DNA from: Tilletiaria anomala UBC 951
Taxonomy: Eukaryota > Basidiomycota > Exobasidiomycetes > Georgefischeriales > Tilletiariaceae
Direction: 5' to 3'
Length of the DNA: 64,000 nucleotides
NCBI RefSeq assembly: GCF_000711695.1
Contig: NW_013547018.1
Span: 310,001-374,000, forward strand
Position numbers and translations under genes: made by a program. The notes under the pieces were generated by a model. That model saw only the letters and a list, made by a program, of their open reading frames with translations, ran no database searches and was not told the DNA's origin. Within the stretch, counting starts at the first letter, position 1. Each line of letters starts with the position of its first letter. This document shows positions 11,399 to 21,797 of the stretch, piece after piece.

Positions 11399-12380
11399 GA
11401 GCCCGTTGCAAGAGGCAAGTGCTGGCGCCTCGCAACAGCCTGCTATTATGTGTATGGTGTGGCACATGTGTTGGCTAAGCAGCTGGAGTTGTGCTGCATG
11501 GACATCTCCTTGCAACCCAGCTGGGAACGTCTGTATAGGGGAGATATGTCACCGGGTTTGGATCGGCGCGCTTCGGAGCCTCGGTATAGCTCGGGTGCTG
11601 TTACCAAGTCTCGAGCACAAGTAAAACCCGGAAGCGCGAGGACGTCGCACAGCGAACGCCATCATCTGTTCTCCGCGTCCGATTGACTTGTGCTTCTTCA
11701 CATTGACTATTGACTGCAACATAGTGCACACCACTTCTACTTGTAACAGCCTCCACAGCCCATAGATCATATCGGTCTGCTGCCGAGCTCTGTGACGAGT
11801 TGTCGGCCGCCCAGATGTTAAAGACGTTGTTCATGGACCACGAAATTGACGATCACATCGCGTAGCCTGCAGCCTGATGCACACTCTCACAAACATGAAA
11901 CAAGGGGCACGGACCCCTGCTGGAGTCACTGCAGGCTGTCCATCTCATCCTGTAAGTACATGCAAGGTCCTATTATTATTATGTGGATTCGGAGAATTCG
12001 CAGAGGGCCGACGCCCGATCGCACCAGGAGAGCTTTGCCTCGTTAGGTTATGTGATAATATTCCCTGGGCCCCTTTTGTCACCATGACGCAGGGTTCCAA
12101 GCCCGCAGAGTAGAGAGAGCGAGACGGCAGATGAAGCGGACTGGAGATGACGCACTCACTTGCTTTCAATCCCTCGACCTGCGAGTTCTCCCTCCCAATC
12201 CAATCCTTGCTCTCGTCATGCTCCCTCTTGCCACATGCGTGCTCATCGCAGGCACCGATCAATAGCCGTTCGCCCCTTCCTCCATTTCCGCTTCTTTCCG
12301 CTCTACTACGGTTAAATTGACCTACGCGTGCTCGAGAGGATCTCTTACGTTGGCGGAGACGTGGAGATGTCCATCGTGTG

Positions 12381-12413
12381 TGCCGAGTGTATGCCGAGTG
12401 TATGCCGAGTGTA
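12381..12413. repeat. 11-bp tandem repeat, three copies
   Basis: TGCCGAGTGTA occurs three times head to tail with no mismatch, followed by a partial fourth unit. It is non-coding as far as can be seen and looks like a simple minisatellite seed. Confidence 0.8.
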
Positions 12414-12679
12414 TGCGCTATGTAGTTCACTCCGCTTCGGCACTGTTGTAAAGCAGGTCCTCGAAAGGGATCGATTGCGCGAGGACCTGCCCTGCCAGAG
12501 ACCGCCTTACCTTGCTGGCGCCGATCATCCCCCGGCTGCTGCATCTCCTTACTATCGCGGGCCATTCGCGGCCCTCCTCGGCGCCCTTGTGCATGCTTTT
12601 CCTGTGGTAACGTTGGAAGTCACCAGCGAATCTGCCCTGGAAAAGCAGTAAGATGCGGTAGAGCAGTTCCAACTGAGCC

Positions 12680-14690
12680 CTTCTCTGGTCAAGCACAGAG
12701 GCGACCTGAGCGCGTGCAAGGGCTACTCGGCCTCCGACATCGTCACCTCGGACTCGGGCATGGCTGTGACGGTCAACATGATCGGCGACGAGTGCCATGC
12801 GCACGGCGCGCACGACTACAGCAAGCTCCAGCTGACGGGTCAACTATGACACGATCGAGCGCATGCACGCGCTGATTACCAATGCCGATCAGGAGGTGGT
12901 CGTCGTTTTGGAAAGTGTTTCCCGCGGCGCACATGGCGCAGTCCGCGTTAGCTACAGCAATAAGCAGAGCTTCAACATTAAAGCCACCCGCAAGGACTTG
13001 AACAAGTGCTGTTCGAAACGAACGACACCGGGCCGCTTATGTCCCAAGACTTTTATGTCCGCATCGAGACGAGCCTTCCGCATGGTCCACGCGCTCATCA
13101 AGAACTGGAACGGCGACGGCACGCTGTACGAGGGCATCGTCTTGCCTGGCCGCACCGTCTTTCCCGACTGGATGGCCAACGGTACGCAAGACTGGGGGAA
13201 CAAGGAGATCATGCTGTTCTATATGAGTCTGTCGCTCATGCTGCATAGAAGCTCCGCGAATATGCATACATATATATATCTCGTGCGCATGGCACCGGTG
13301 CAGACAATTACATGCTGACATTGGTCGCTGATTCGGCACGTCGCTGACGATCCCGGCGGCGGCCTGTGGCTGGACGTGTCAGAAACCGTGAGCTTTCTCA
13401 GCTATGTAGAGTGAAATATGGCTATGCGCTGATCGTCAGCAGCAGGCCCCTTGTGCCTCCGACGACGCGCAGCGCTCCGTACGAGATTCCGGGTCTTGCC
13501 TGGACGCAGACGAACGTCTCGGGCAGCTATGCGCGCCGGTCCATCGACGAAGCGTCGCTGCAGTGCTGCACTACCTCGCCAAGCGGAAGCACTACGCATT
13601 GTTCGATCATGGCGACGTGCGCGGTGCGGCGAGCCTTAGTAGCCCATACCTCTACCCGTCGTACGACTTCAACATTACGCGTCACACTGACGGCTAGTTT
13701 GAGAACTCCAGTCCAGGCGACACGAGCAACCTGTCCAATGAGACTCTCCGCATCGACCTGGTGCATGCCAGCAGCATGTGCGGGTACGACCTGCACTACA
13801 TATTCGGACACATGCTCAATCGCGCCACGCACACCGCAATGTAGCAGCGCCAGCCAACCGAAAGGTAGTTGCTCATCGGCTGCTCCAAACTTTCTTGGCA
13901 CTTCCAGTCTTGTATGACACTGGCTCGGCGGCAATCTCTCAACGCAAAAGTCGTACGTGCAGAACACGCGCAACATGCTGATGTACACTGTCTACGGCAA
14001 CCCTATGATCAGTGCTGGTGCTTGAGAGCCCCAGGCCATCTTTCCATTGAACACGTTCGCTTACCACCTTCCCTTTGCAGCCATGGGTCGCTTTGGCGGC
14101 AACTCGACCGATTCGCTGCTGGTACGCTGAGTGATGATGGCCACCTCTTCGCCATTCTACCGCAACCATGCGGCGTTCCCACTCGGCCAGCTAGGAATTT
14201 TACCGCTGACCTAGCTCACCGCGCGCAGTCAAGACCAGCATCGACATTCGCTACCGCTTCCCGAACACCATGTTCACGAGCCTGCACTACGTCGATTAAA
14301 AAGAGCACGTCCTTGCTGGAGCCCTTGTGGTGGCGCTACCCTGCCGACAAGAGGTCGTTTGCCGTCGAGAACCCGTACTTTGCGCTCATCGTCGCAACCC
14401 GCCACGACGGCAGCACGGCTGGCTCGCTCCACCTTGATGACTGGACCAGCGTGCGGCAGTCCGCCATCACCCTGGCGACCTGTTCATTTGCCATCTGCAC
14501 GCTAACTGTCGACGGCGTCTTTTGACTACAAGGGAGAGGGTGACCAATGTTGAAAAGGTCATCCTTTTCGGAAAGGACGCGAGCAAGGCCGCATCGAGGG
14601 ATGTGTCGCAACTGCAGGGTAGTTATAACTTGAAGTTCAAAGCGCTCGCCATTAATGGGCTATCGCAGCATGGTCCATTCAAAATTAGCA
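12680..14690 (+). pseudogene. Broken GH31 alpha-glucosidase gene
   Basis: Degenerate remains of a fungal GH31 alpha-glucosidase (an enzyme that releases glucose from maltose and starch ends). Family blocks appear in the right order but in changing frames with stops. The N-terminal domain at about 12690-12850 reads VTVNMIGDECHAHG. A block at about 12990-13080 reads VLFETNDTGPLMSQDFYVRI. The barrel segment at 13125-13210 contains YEGIVLPGRTVFPDWMANG. The nucleophile region at about 13350-13400 reads GLWLDVSETVSF, with the Asp still present. Then come YDLHYIFGHMLNRATH (about 13780-13840), GGNSTDSLL and SPFYRNHAAF (about 14090-14180), and LEPLWWRYPADKRSF (about 14300-14365). Much of the barrel between 13080 and 13350 is missing, and at least ten frame changes or stops separate the pieces. 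No live copy is visible in the window. The host's own gene, clearly non-functional. Confidence 0.85.
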
Positions 14691-14723
14691 TTGCCTGATG
14701 CATGCATGTACTCTGGACGATGT

Positions 14724-15479
14724 TTATTGGAGATGCAGGTACTCCCACGTGCACTCGCTCGCCTTTCCCCTTTCCCAACGATCTGCGCCCCTGCTGCCGT
14801 CGCCTTGAAGAGAGACGTGCAGGGACATTTCTCTCGACGCCACAGCGTCACCCGGCTCTTGTGTTTGCAATCGCAGCCGCAGCCGCCACTCGAGCCACAA
14901 GCTGGGGCCAAAGTGCATTAACTCGCCGCCACCCGTGCGACTGGGCTCGCCAAGCAGCGCGACAAGCTCCCGCGCCTTTGTGTACGTCTCAATGCAGAAC
15001 TCCACGACCCTCGGCGCCGAGGGCTCATCTGATGATGAGATATTGACAACCTCTCCAACAAGGACGATCGGAAGGCAGGGGTAAATACCGCCAGAAGGAT
15101 GCGGGTTGTAGAGGAAGAGTGCATCGAGCTGCCACGGCTCTGTCTCGATGCGGGATAGGTGATACTCTAGGGCGTACCGAGCGATCATTAGAGTGAGGTT
15201 CTTTCTGCCATTCGTGATAGGCCGGTCTTTTTTGGCAACATCGACCCTGGCGGGTGGTTGCCTGCCCTGGCGCTGTGCCTCCATAGTCTCGATCGTGAAG
15301 CAAAGTCGGAGGACATGAGAAAAGGCCGGGCAAGAAGGGGTAGCAGAGGCGGCTGGGGCCCAGGGAGTAGTGAACTGCTGGAGAAGCAACAGTGTGGGTA
15401 GTGGGTTCAATGCCTTGGTCAGCAAAGCTGGGTCCAGCTCCGCGGCGCCAGCTACCCCCAATGCATTACGTTGCATCAT
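14724..15479 (-). CDS. Hypothetical protein
   Basis: I do not recognise this protein. The first ATG of the open frame is at 15479 and gives 251 aa; the frame stays open a further 11 codons upstream, so an upstream exon is possible. The composition looks like a real globular protein, with segments such as MIARYALEYHLSRIETEP and GEVVNISSSDEPSAP, and there is no low-complexity run. No signal peptide or membrane segment is evident. It sits between the alpha-glucosidase wreck and the tRNA pair, so it may itself be a remnant. Confidence 0.45.
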   Translation of the reverse strand: MMQRNALGVAGAAELDPALLTKALNPLPTLLLLQQFTTPWAPAASATPSCPAFSHVLRLCFTIETMEAQRQGRQPPARVDVAKKDRPITNGRKNLTLMIARYALEYHLSRIETEPWQLDALFLYNPHPSGGIYPCLPIVLVGEVVNISSSDEPSAPRVVEFCIETYTKARELVALLGEPSRTGGGELMHFGPSLWLEWRLRLRLQTQEPGDAVASREMSLHVSLQGDGSRGADRWERGKASECTWEYLHLQ

Positions 15480-15656
15480 TGACGGAGGGCCAACAGGAGA
15501 GTGAAAATCCAATAGCAGATATCAACAGATACGAAGAAAACCCCGAGGGGGTCACTCGCTGGTGAAAATGATCAAGGCAACAGCGGACGAAAAGGGTGTC
15601 CTGCCTTCGATAAATAAAAATAAAATGTGCTGTAAAATGACGGCGTGCAAAAAGAG

Positions 15657-15662
15657 AAAAAA
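15657..15662 (-). terminator. Pol III terminator of tRNA-Leu copy 1
   Basis: A run of six T on the minus strand begins 5 nt after the tRNA 3' end, the normal RNA polymerase III stop signal. Confidence 0.75.
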
Positions 15663-15666
15663 GTAT

Positions 15667-15768
15667 TGACGACTGTGGGACTCGAACCCACGCCCCGGAG
15701 GACCAGAGAATCTTTGCGATAAGCGCAAGATCCTTAATCTGGCGCGTTAACCACTTCGCTAAATCGCC
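15667..15768 (-). tRNA. tRNA-Leu (anticodon AAG), intron-containing, copy 1
   Basis: The transcript starts GGCGATTTAGC at 15768. It folds with a 7-bp acceptor stem (some G-U pairs), a D arm GCG/CGC, and an anticodon stem CCAGA/TCTGG. The variable arm is 11 nt (class II) and the T arm is GTGGG-TTCGAAT-CCCAC. Anticodon AAG is at 15735-15733 (positions 34-36), decoding CUU. A 23-nt intron (15731-15709) lies after position 37, the standard place, and forms its own hairpin with arms ATCTTGCG and CGCAAAGAT. The mature tRNA is 79 nt before CCA addition and is identical to copy 2. Confidence 0.93.
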
Positions 15769-15836
15769 TGATGTATGTTTGAGAATACATTATGGTATAT
15801 TACGTGTTCACATAAGTTATGTGCCCTAAAAAGGAT

Positions 15837-15843
15837 AAAAAAA
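15837..15843 (-). terminator. Pol III terminator of tRNA-Leu copy 2
   Basis: A run of seven T on the minus strand begins 5 nt after the second tRNA, a strong Pol III terminator. Confidence 0.78.
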
Positions 15844-15847
15844 GTAA

Positions 15848-15950
15848 TGACGACTGTGGGACTCGAACCCACGCCCCGGAGGACCAGAGAATCTCTGCAA
15901 TGAACTGCAAGATCCTTAATCTGGCGCGTTAACCACTTCGCTAAATCGCC
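15848..15950 (-). tRNA. tRNA-Leu (anticodon AAG), intron-containing, copy 2
   Basis: Tandem duplicate of the neighbouring tRNA, 79 nt upstream on the same strand. The exonic sequence is identical, with anticodon AAG. The intron is 24 nt rather than 23 and differs in its middle, with arms ATCTTGCA and TGCAGAGAT, so the stem is kept while the sequence changes. Short flanks are also shared (the T-run side and CTGAT before the 5' end), which supports local duplication. Confidence 0.93.
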
Positions 15951-18163
15951 TGATATATCCATGAACATATCGGGAAGACTATGTACCGAGCACTGTCTGG
16001 ATAAGTTTTTATAATTTGCCGTTGTACGCTTCACCGCTTACGCCTATCAGCTTCAAGTTGTGACGTAATGTCTTGTATGGCCAAAGGGGTGCTTCGAGGT
16101 TAAATCTCCGGCGGTTGCGGAGCATCGCGCGACGATTTGAATCATCGCCAAAGACTCGGTGGACTGTAGAAATTGGCGCCGCTCGGCCCGCCAGTCTTTT
16201 CGTGAACGTTCGTGCTGGCAATTCCTTAAACATAGGAAGCCACTATTACTCCTCCCAACCACCGCACGGACCTACAAACTCTTGTTGCCTTTTGCTCCAC
16301 AGGTACCTTGCACATTACAGTTGCTGCTATATATTTACTACCACAGACAAAGCGTAATGGAGCACTTGAATCTCTGCTTCAAGCGGTGATGGTCACCGGC
16401 CGACCGAGGGTCATCATCAGCAGCGGCCGTAGAGGCGGTCGGCCGCCGCAGTAAGTAGCGCAAACACAAACCGAGTTCAGCTTTTATCAATGAGCATCTT
16501 TGTTTGGCACGCGCAACACATCTTGTTTGAGTGCAACGCCCTTTTCGAATCGCATAAATGAGAGTGATACACACATCATTGCATCCCCAAATGTATCTAT
16601 CTAGTCCCTGACGAAATCACCGCAGCCTCGGCCGAGAAAGCGACTCATATGTAATCCCTCGGCGTCCGGCACAATTCTCTGGAGGTCCCAACCTGCCGGC
16701 CAGAAGTGAGCCAAGGTGACAGTGATACCAAAGATGGATACTCGAAAAATGTTCGAGTGCGAATCGTGCCATGAGCTCTTCCCTGGCTGCCGATTGTGCT
16801 CCATCCACAAGAGCGACAAGCATCCGGTTGGTCCACTGTGATGCCCACATCGCTATTAAAGGCGTTTTCAGAAGCTATGCCAACTCATGTACCATCACGA
16901 AAGGGAGCATCAAATGCATGCGAGCCTCGCAGGTTGCGAAGACGATTACAGCTCTTTGGTTGCGGAAGATATGTGAGACTACATAATAAGGGTTTGGCTG
17001 GAAATGATTCTTGCAATATTGCTTGATCACAGCAGCTTCTATTTAGAGCGATGGTGGGAAATACTGGAGTGCGCAAAACGCTTGGAAGAGCAACTGCCTC
17101 ACAGACGAAAGGTTACATGTATGGGCACGTATGGAGGGATGTGCCACAGCATGACAAGGGCAACATGGTGACGGACAAGCATAGTAGGGGGATTTGCCAA
17201 AGCATGCCATCGACTCTTCAAAGGATCGTTGCCAAAAATGCCATAGGGAGACATGGGAAGCATAGATACGGAGTGAAAAAGTATAAAAGAGTCGGCATTG
17301 ACTGTTTTAATGTTGGAGCTAAAATTGCGAGGAGGGTTCTGGTTGGTGCTTCGCGGGTAGGGGCTCTCCGGAGATTCATACGATACCTATTTTGTATTCA
17401 AGCCTTAGGTTCGCCATCCATATTCGTTACTATTGAAAAATGTCCTTCCGTTGGACCCAGCGACGACGCACCTTGATTGGGCCCGACGGGGTGGGGAAAG
17501 GGTTATGTCTCAAATCGTAGGGGAGAGGACAGCGATGAGCTGTGGATCATGAGTGTCGACGGCGGATGATGGGCGATAGATGCACGACGATGCGTTGATG
17601 ATGCAATGAAAACGACTGGGGAGGGTCGATCATTGATTGGAGGCCTTTTCAAGATGGTGACTCGAACGTGAAGCAGCCGTTGAACGCAAACGGTGAGTCA
17701 ATGTGACTAACTCTCCCCCAGCCAACCCATCCGCTGAGCTTTTCATACGAAGGGAAAGTGCGGCACTGCGCCACACACTCTAGATTGATTCGGCATCTCG
17801 ATCAGTCTTTTCTCGACTTTCCGCTCTTGTTCTTCCACCATCCGCTGTTTGGCAAGGGAGAGTCTGCTCACAACTCCAAACTCGACCCCCATACCATCTC
17901 TCATTTGGACTCAGACGTGTGCGTTCGTGTATAAAGTAGGCTCGGTAACGCACAGCAGGCCTTCGTCGTACACGTCCCAACACTCATAGGCCCAACGACT
18001 GTGTGGCGGCAAAGCGCTTCCCCGACGGAAATTACCGCGTCATCTTGCGGCGCGCGGGCTGCTAGTCGAGTGTCGCACGACCTCGCCCCCACGCCTCCCG
18101 ACTCATCCCACGCTCATCCATCTGCACCGCACCTCGGCTTTTCTTCTTGTGGCGCTTTCCATA
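15951..18163. other. Region between the tRNA pair and the FAP1-like gene
   Basis: About 2.2 kb without a recognised gene. Short open frames (for example 17051-17476 plus, 141 codons) show no known domain. The stretch at 15600-17450 looks more AT-rich than its surroundings. The last 400 nt are probably the promoter and leader of the next gene. I looked for LTR, 5S rRNA and further tRNA signatures and saw none. Confidence 0.4.
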
Positions 18164-21100
18164 ATGAGCAACGAGTCTGCACATCTCACTCCAGGGGTCT
18201 TGAATCCTGCAGCTAATTCCTGGCAGCCGCAAACATCTCGCGCCGCTATCGAACATGGCCAAGGCTGTGGCCCCATAGAGCGCCAGCCCGCCAATGGAAA
18301 GCCAGCGCGCAAATCTACAGGACGCACTGGGCGAGGGGCAAAGCGCGCAGTCAATGGCGCACCTTCAGAAGCCCAGCAGCAACAGCAGCAGCAGACGGGG
18401 CAAGGAAAAGGACGAAATCGGGGCAAGTCGAAGCCCAATGCTCAGAGAAAGCCTGAGTTGTCTCTGTCCGGAGACTCGCACCCCAACAGCACGACTGCAT
18501 CAGATCTGTCAGACTCGGCACTGGCCTCGAAAGCGGCCTCGCGGCGGCAAAAGTTTGGAACGAAGCTCACTTCCTCTGACAAGCCCACGCAGCCGGCTAG
18601 GCGACCGCCGGACCCTTCCTCGGCCTTCCCCCTTCGTGACGATTATCCTGACCTTCGCTCTCGTCTCATCGCCGAGCTCAGCCACGGTCAGTATGACTGC
18701 GTGATATGCTATTCTACCGTCGCAACGCGCCAACCGGTCTGGTCCTGCTCTCAGTGCTCGGCCGTCCTGCATCTGAACTGCGCAAAGCAATGGGCCGAAC
18801 GCAGCGTCAAGCAGATGGAGGAGCAGAATGCGATGCAGGAAAATGCCGAGATCCGCGCGAGGAGAGGCACATGGAGGTGCCCCAGCTGCCAGTACGCGCG
18901 CGAAGACGTGCCGCACAACTACTGGTGCTGGTGCGGCAGAGTGATGGACCCCAGCCCGCAGAACACTCCGCCAGGCAGTGTCCGAATCCCACACGGCTGC
19001 GGACAGAAATGTACCAAAGGGAACTGTGCACAGTGAGTCCTCGATAAGCACTCTGCATGTATGTCTAGCTAACTCCTTTGATAGTGCGTGCACTGAGCTC
19101 TGCCACCCAGCAGCGTGTCCGCCGTGCCCAGTGACTGTCTCTCGGCGCTGTTTTTGCGGTAAAAAGACCGTCACGATTCGATGCTCACAGCTCACCCGCA
19201 CATCTCGTGTCGCCATGCTCGGCCTCGCCGAGAACGGCCTGGGCAGCGAGCTCGGCGGGATATCGTGCACGGACGTCTGCGGCAAGGCGCTCAACTGTGG
19301 CGTCCACACCTGCCAGTCAGTCTGCCATGCAGGCAAGTGCGGCGATTGCACGGTCACCAAAGAGGCAAATTGCTACTGTGGGAGAGATACCAAGATCATG
19401 CTCTGCGGACAAGGGCAGGAGATCAAGAGTTACAGCATCGCAGGAGACGAAAGCTGGGATGGGTACTGGTCGTGCGAACAGCTTTGCGAGAGAAAGTTCG
19501 ATGTGAGTTGGTTCGCCAAGTAAGGTTGACAGACGGCCATGCTCACCTCCCTTCTTTCAGTGCCGGCATCATGCCTGCAAGAGAACGTGCCACCCCCTCT
19601 CGCGCCAGGCAGCAACGTGCTCGCGCTCTCCATCCCTCGTGTCGACATGCCCCTGCGGCGCGACATCCGTCGCTGGCCGCACGTCGTGTACCGACGCAAT
19701 CCCGACGTGCCAAAACACGTGCAAAAAGGACCTCCCTTGCGACCATCAATGCGTCGGCTTATGCCATGCAGGTGACTGTGCGCCATGTGCTGTGCCCACC
19801 ACGCGGCCCTGCCGATGTGGAGAGGCCAAGCAGACGCTAGTGTGCTCTGCGCGTCAGGCGGCCGGAGGTGGCGAACAGGACGTGCTGTGCAAGATGGTGT
19901 GCAAGGCGCTGCGCAACTGCGGCAAGCATCAGTGCAATCGTCAGTGCTGCCCGCTCTACTTTCAGGCCAAGTCCAAGAGCAAAAAACGTCCGACGCCAGC
20001 TGAGTTGGAGATGCAAGACCCTATGGGCTTTCACGCCTGCGACGTCCCCTGCGGCAAACCGCTGTCGTGCAAGCTACATTCGTGCGAGCGTAGCTGCCAT
20101 CGTGGGCCGTGCGGGCGTTGCCTTCAGAGTTCATTCGAGGAGGCCGTCTGCCACTGCGGGCGCACCGTCATGGAGCCGCCTATCCAGTGTGGAACGCAGA
20201 TTCAGTGCAACTTTCCGTGCACGCGCCCGCCCCCGCCGTGCGGCCACCCGCCCCTGCCGCACAACTGTCATCAAGAGGAGGATTGCCCGCCATGCGTTTA
20301 CCTGACGGATCGCCTCTGCCACTGTAAGAAGACCGTCGTGCCGAATGTGCCGTGCAGCCGCACGAATGTCCACTGTGGCGTACAATGCGGCAGCGTCCTT
20401 GGCTGCGGTTTCCAGTGAGTGTGCGGCGCGTTGAACTTGAACGTGGAACGCTGACATGTGCGCTCTCTAGTCGATGCCAAGGGGTCTGCCACCAGGCGCC
20501 GGCCGACTGTGGGCCGTGCACGCAAATGTGCGGCAAGCCGCGCAAGCTGTGCGGACATGCTTGCCCGACGCCTTGTCACGCTCCGGGCATGTGCCCCGAG
20601 ACCGAGGCATGCCAGGCGTTGACGGTTCTGCAATGCGGCTGCGGACACGTGCAACAAAAGGTCAAGTGTGGCGTGTCGATGCACAAGCCTAACGCAGAGA
20701 GGAGCCTCAAGTGCAACGACTCGTGCGCGATCGCGCAGCGCAATGCCAAGATGGCCGAAGCGCTCGGCCTCAGCGTTGGCGACAAGGCAGGGCCAACGCA
20801 GTATCCTGACTCAGTGCTTGCATTCTACGCCAGCCGGCGAAAGGAGGCAGAGCAAGTCGAGCAACTGCTCACCGATTTTATCAAGTCGCCGCGGCACGGG
20901 ACCATCCTGCCAGTGGCGAACAAGGAGGTGCGGCAATTCACGCACGAGCTCGCTACATGCTATGGCCTGGCGAGCGAGAGCGTCGACGAGGAGCCAAGGC
21001 GCAGCGTCATGCTGCGCAGAGGCGGCGGTGGCAGCGCGAGCGCGCTGCCGACCCGGTCGCTGAACGACGCATGGAAGGAAAAGGCGGCCGAGTCGGCGCT

Positions 21101-21797
21101 CCTCAGCACCAGCGCGGCGCGCAGGGCACAGTCTGTTACGCTGACGCAACTGCGTCGGCAGCCATCGGCGGGGGTCAGCGCGCCGGCGTCCGCTACGCCC
21201 CTGTCCAGCTGGAACAGTTTCATCCTTGAGGGCGTTTTTGGACAGGACGAGGCGTCACTGCGAGCGGTGCTGTCCCCTCGCCTCGGCGAGGCGGTCGCGT
21301 ACGGGACGAAGTGGCTGACACACGAGGACGTGCTCGTGCACCCGGTGCTGCGCGCCGCCATGGGCACCGCTGCGATCGACGCGGCGGGGCGCGCCATCGT
21401 GTCTGCGTTCGAGCCGGTACGGAGCCTCTGCGGCAAATCCAGCAGCAGCAGCGGTCCACCTGTCGCGAGGGCGTTGCGCCCTGCGACGGTGGACTTGTTG
21501 TCGCCGTCGCTGCCGGTGCTGCGCAGAGGGAGCAGCGCGACGGAGAACCGCGCGGCGACGGGGTCGGCATGGAGCAGCCACGTGCTACTTGAGCACGCCG
21601 TCGTCCCTGCGGCTGTCCGCTCCGCGCCTGTGTCTGGCAGGGCGACGCCGATGCACGGGTATGCGCCCTCAGGCGGGGGTCCGCTTTTGATGGCAGCTGC
21701 CGCTGCACGTGGGCAGGGCGGCGCGGTAGGCTCTCCATCGCCGCCGCCTGTGGTGCCAGAGGGGGATGTGCCGGATAGCTGGGACGATAGCGTGTAG
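18164..21797 (+). CDS. FAP1: NFX1-type zinc-finger protein (FAP1 / NF-X1 family)
   Basis: Family of RING plus NFX1-finger plus R3H proteins; yeast Fap1 binds the FKBP12 prolyl isomerase and human NF-X1 acts on promoters. Exons 18164-19032, 19085-19502, 19561-20414 and 20471-21797 give 1155 aa. A disordered Gln-rich start is followed by a RING/PHD-like Cys-His module at about 178-260 (CVICYSTVATRQPVWSCSQC). Many Cys-rich NFX1 repeats of the type CGKxLxCGxHxCxxxCHxGxC fill about 275-760. An R3H domain lies at about 825-890, ending SESVDEEPRRSVMLRR. A Ser/Ala/Pro-rich tail follows. The start is the ATG at 18164; the open frame begins earlier only with a GTG. All junctions conserve phase and reconnect Cys/His repeats. 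Confidence 0.94.

Larger units (their letters stand above)
10442..12679. other. Gene-poor region after the regulator
   Basis: About 2.2 kb with no recognised protein family. It contains one possible small spliced gene (listed separately at 10735-11398) and an 11-bp triplicate repeat at 12381-12413. Other frames, such as 11945-12565 minus, are unsupported. The region leads directly into the broken alpha-glucosidase, so it may have been decaying or gaining sequence together with it. Confidence 0.4.

Noticed and set aside
12381-12413. CRISPR-like array
   Set aside because: Three abutting 11-bp units without spacers are a simple tandem repeat, and the genome is eukaryotic.
15705-15768. Intron-free reading of the tRNA-Leu genes
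   Set aside because: The anticodon stem would then contain a mismatch and the variable arm would be about 34 nt; the intron model gives a perfect CCAGA/TCTGG stem and canonical numbering.
17051-17476. 141-codon frame in the tRNA-FAP1 gap
   Set aside because: It starts with ATG but shows no known motif and no conserved-looking block; left as unassigned sequence.
15951-17500. Possible solo LTR or transposon next to the tRNA genes
   Set aside because: tRNA flanks are common insertion sites, but I saw no terminal repeats, target-site duplication or coding remains.
18509-19360. 283-codon minus-strand frame opposite the RING and first NFX1 repeats
   Set aside because: It runs straight through exon and intron of the plus-strand gene and has no domain.
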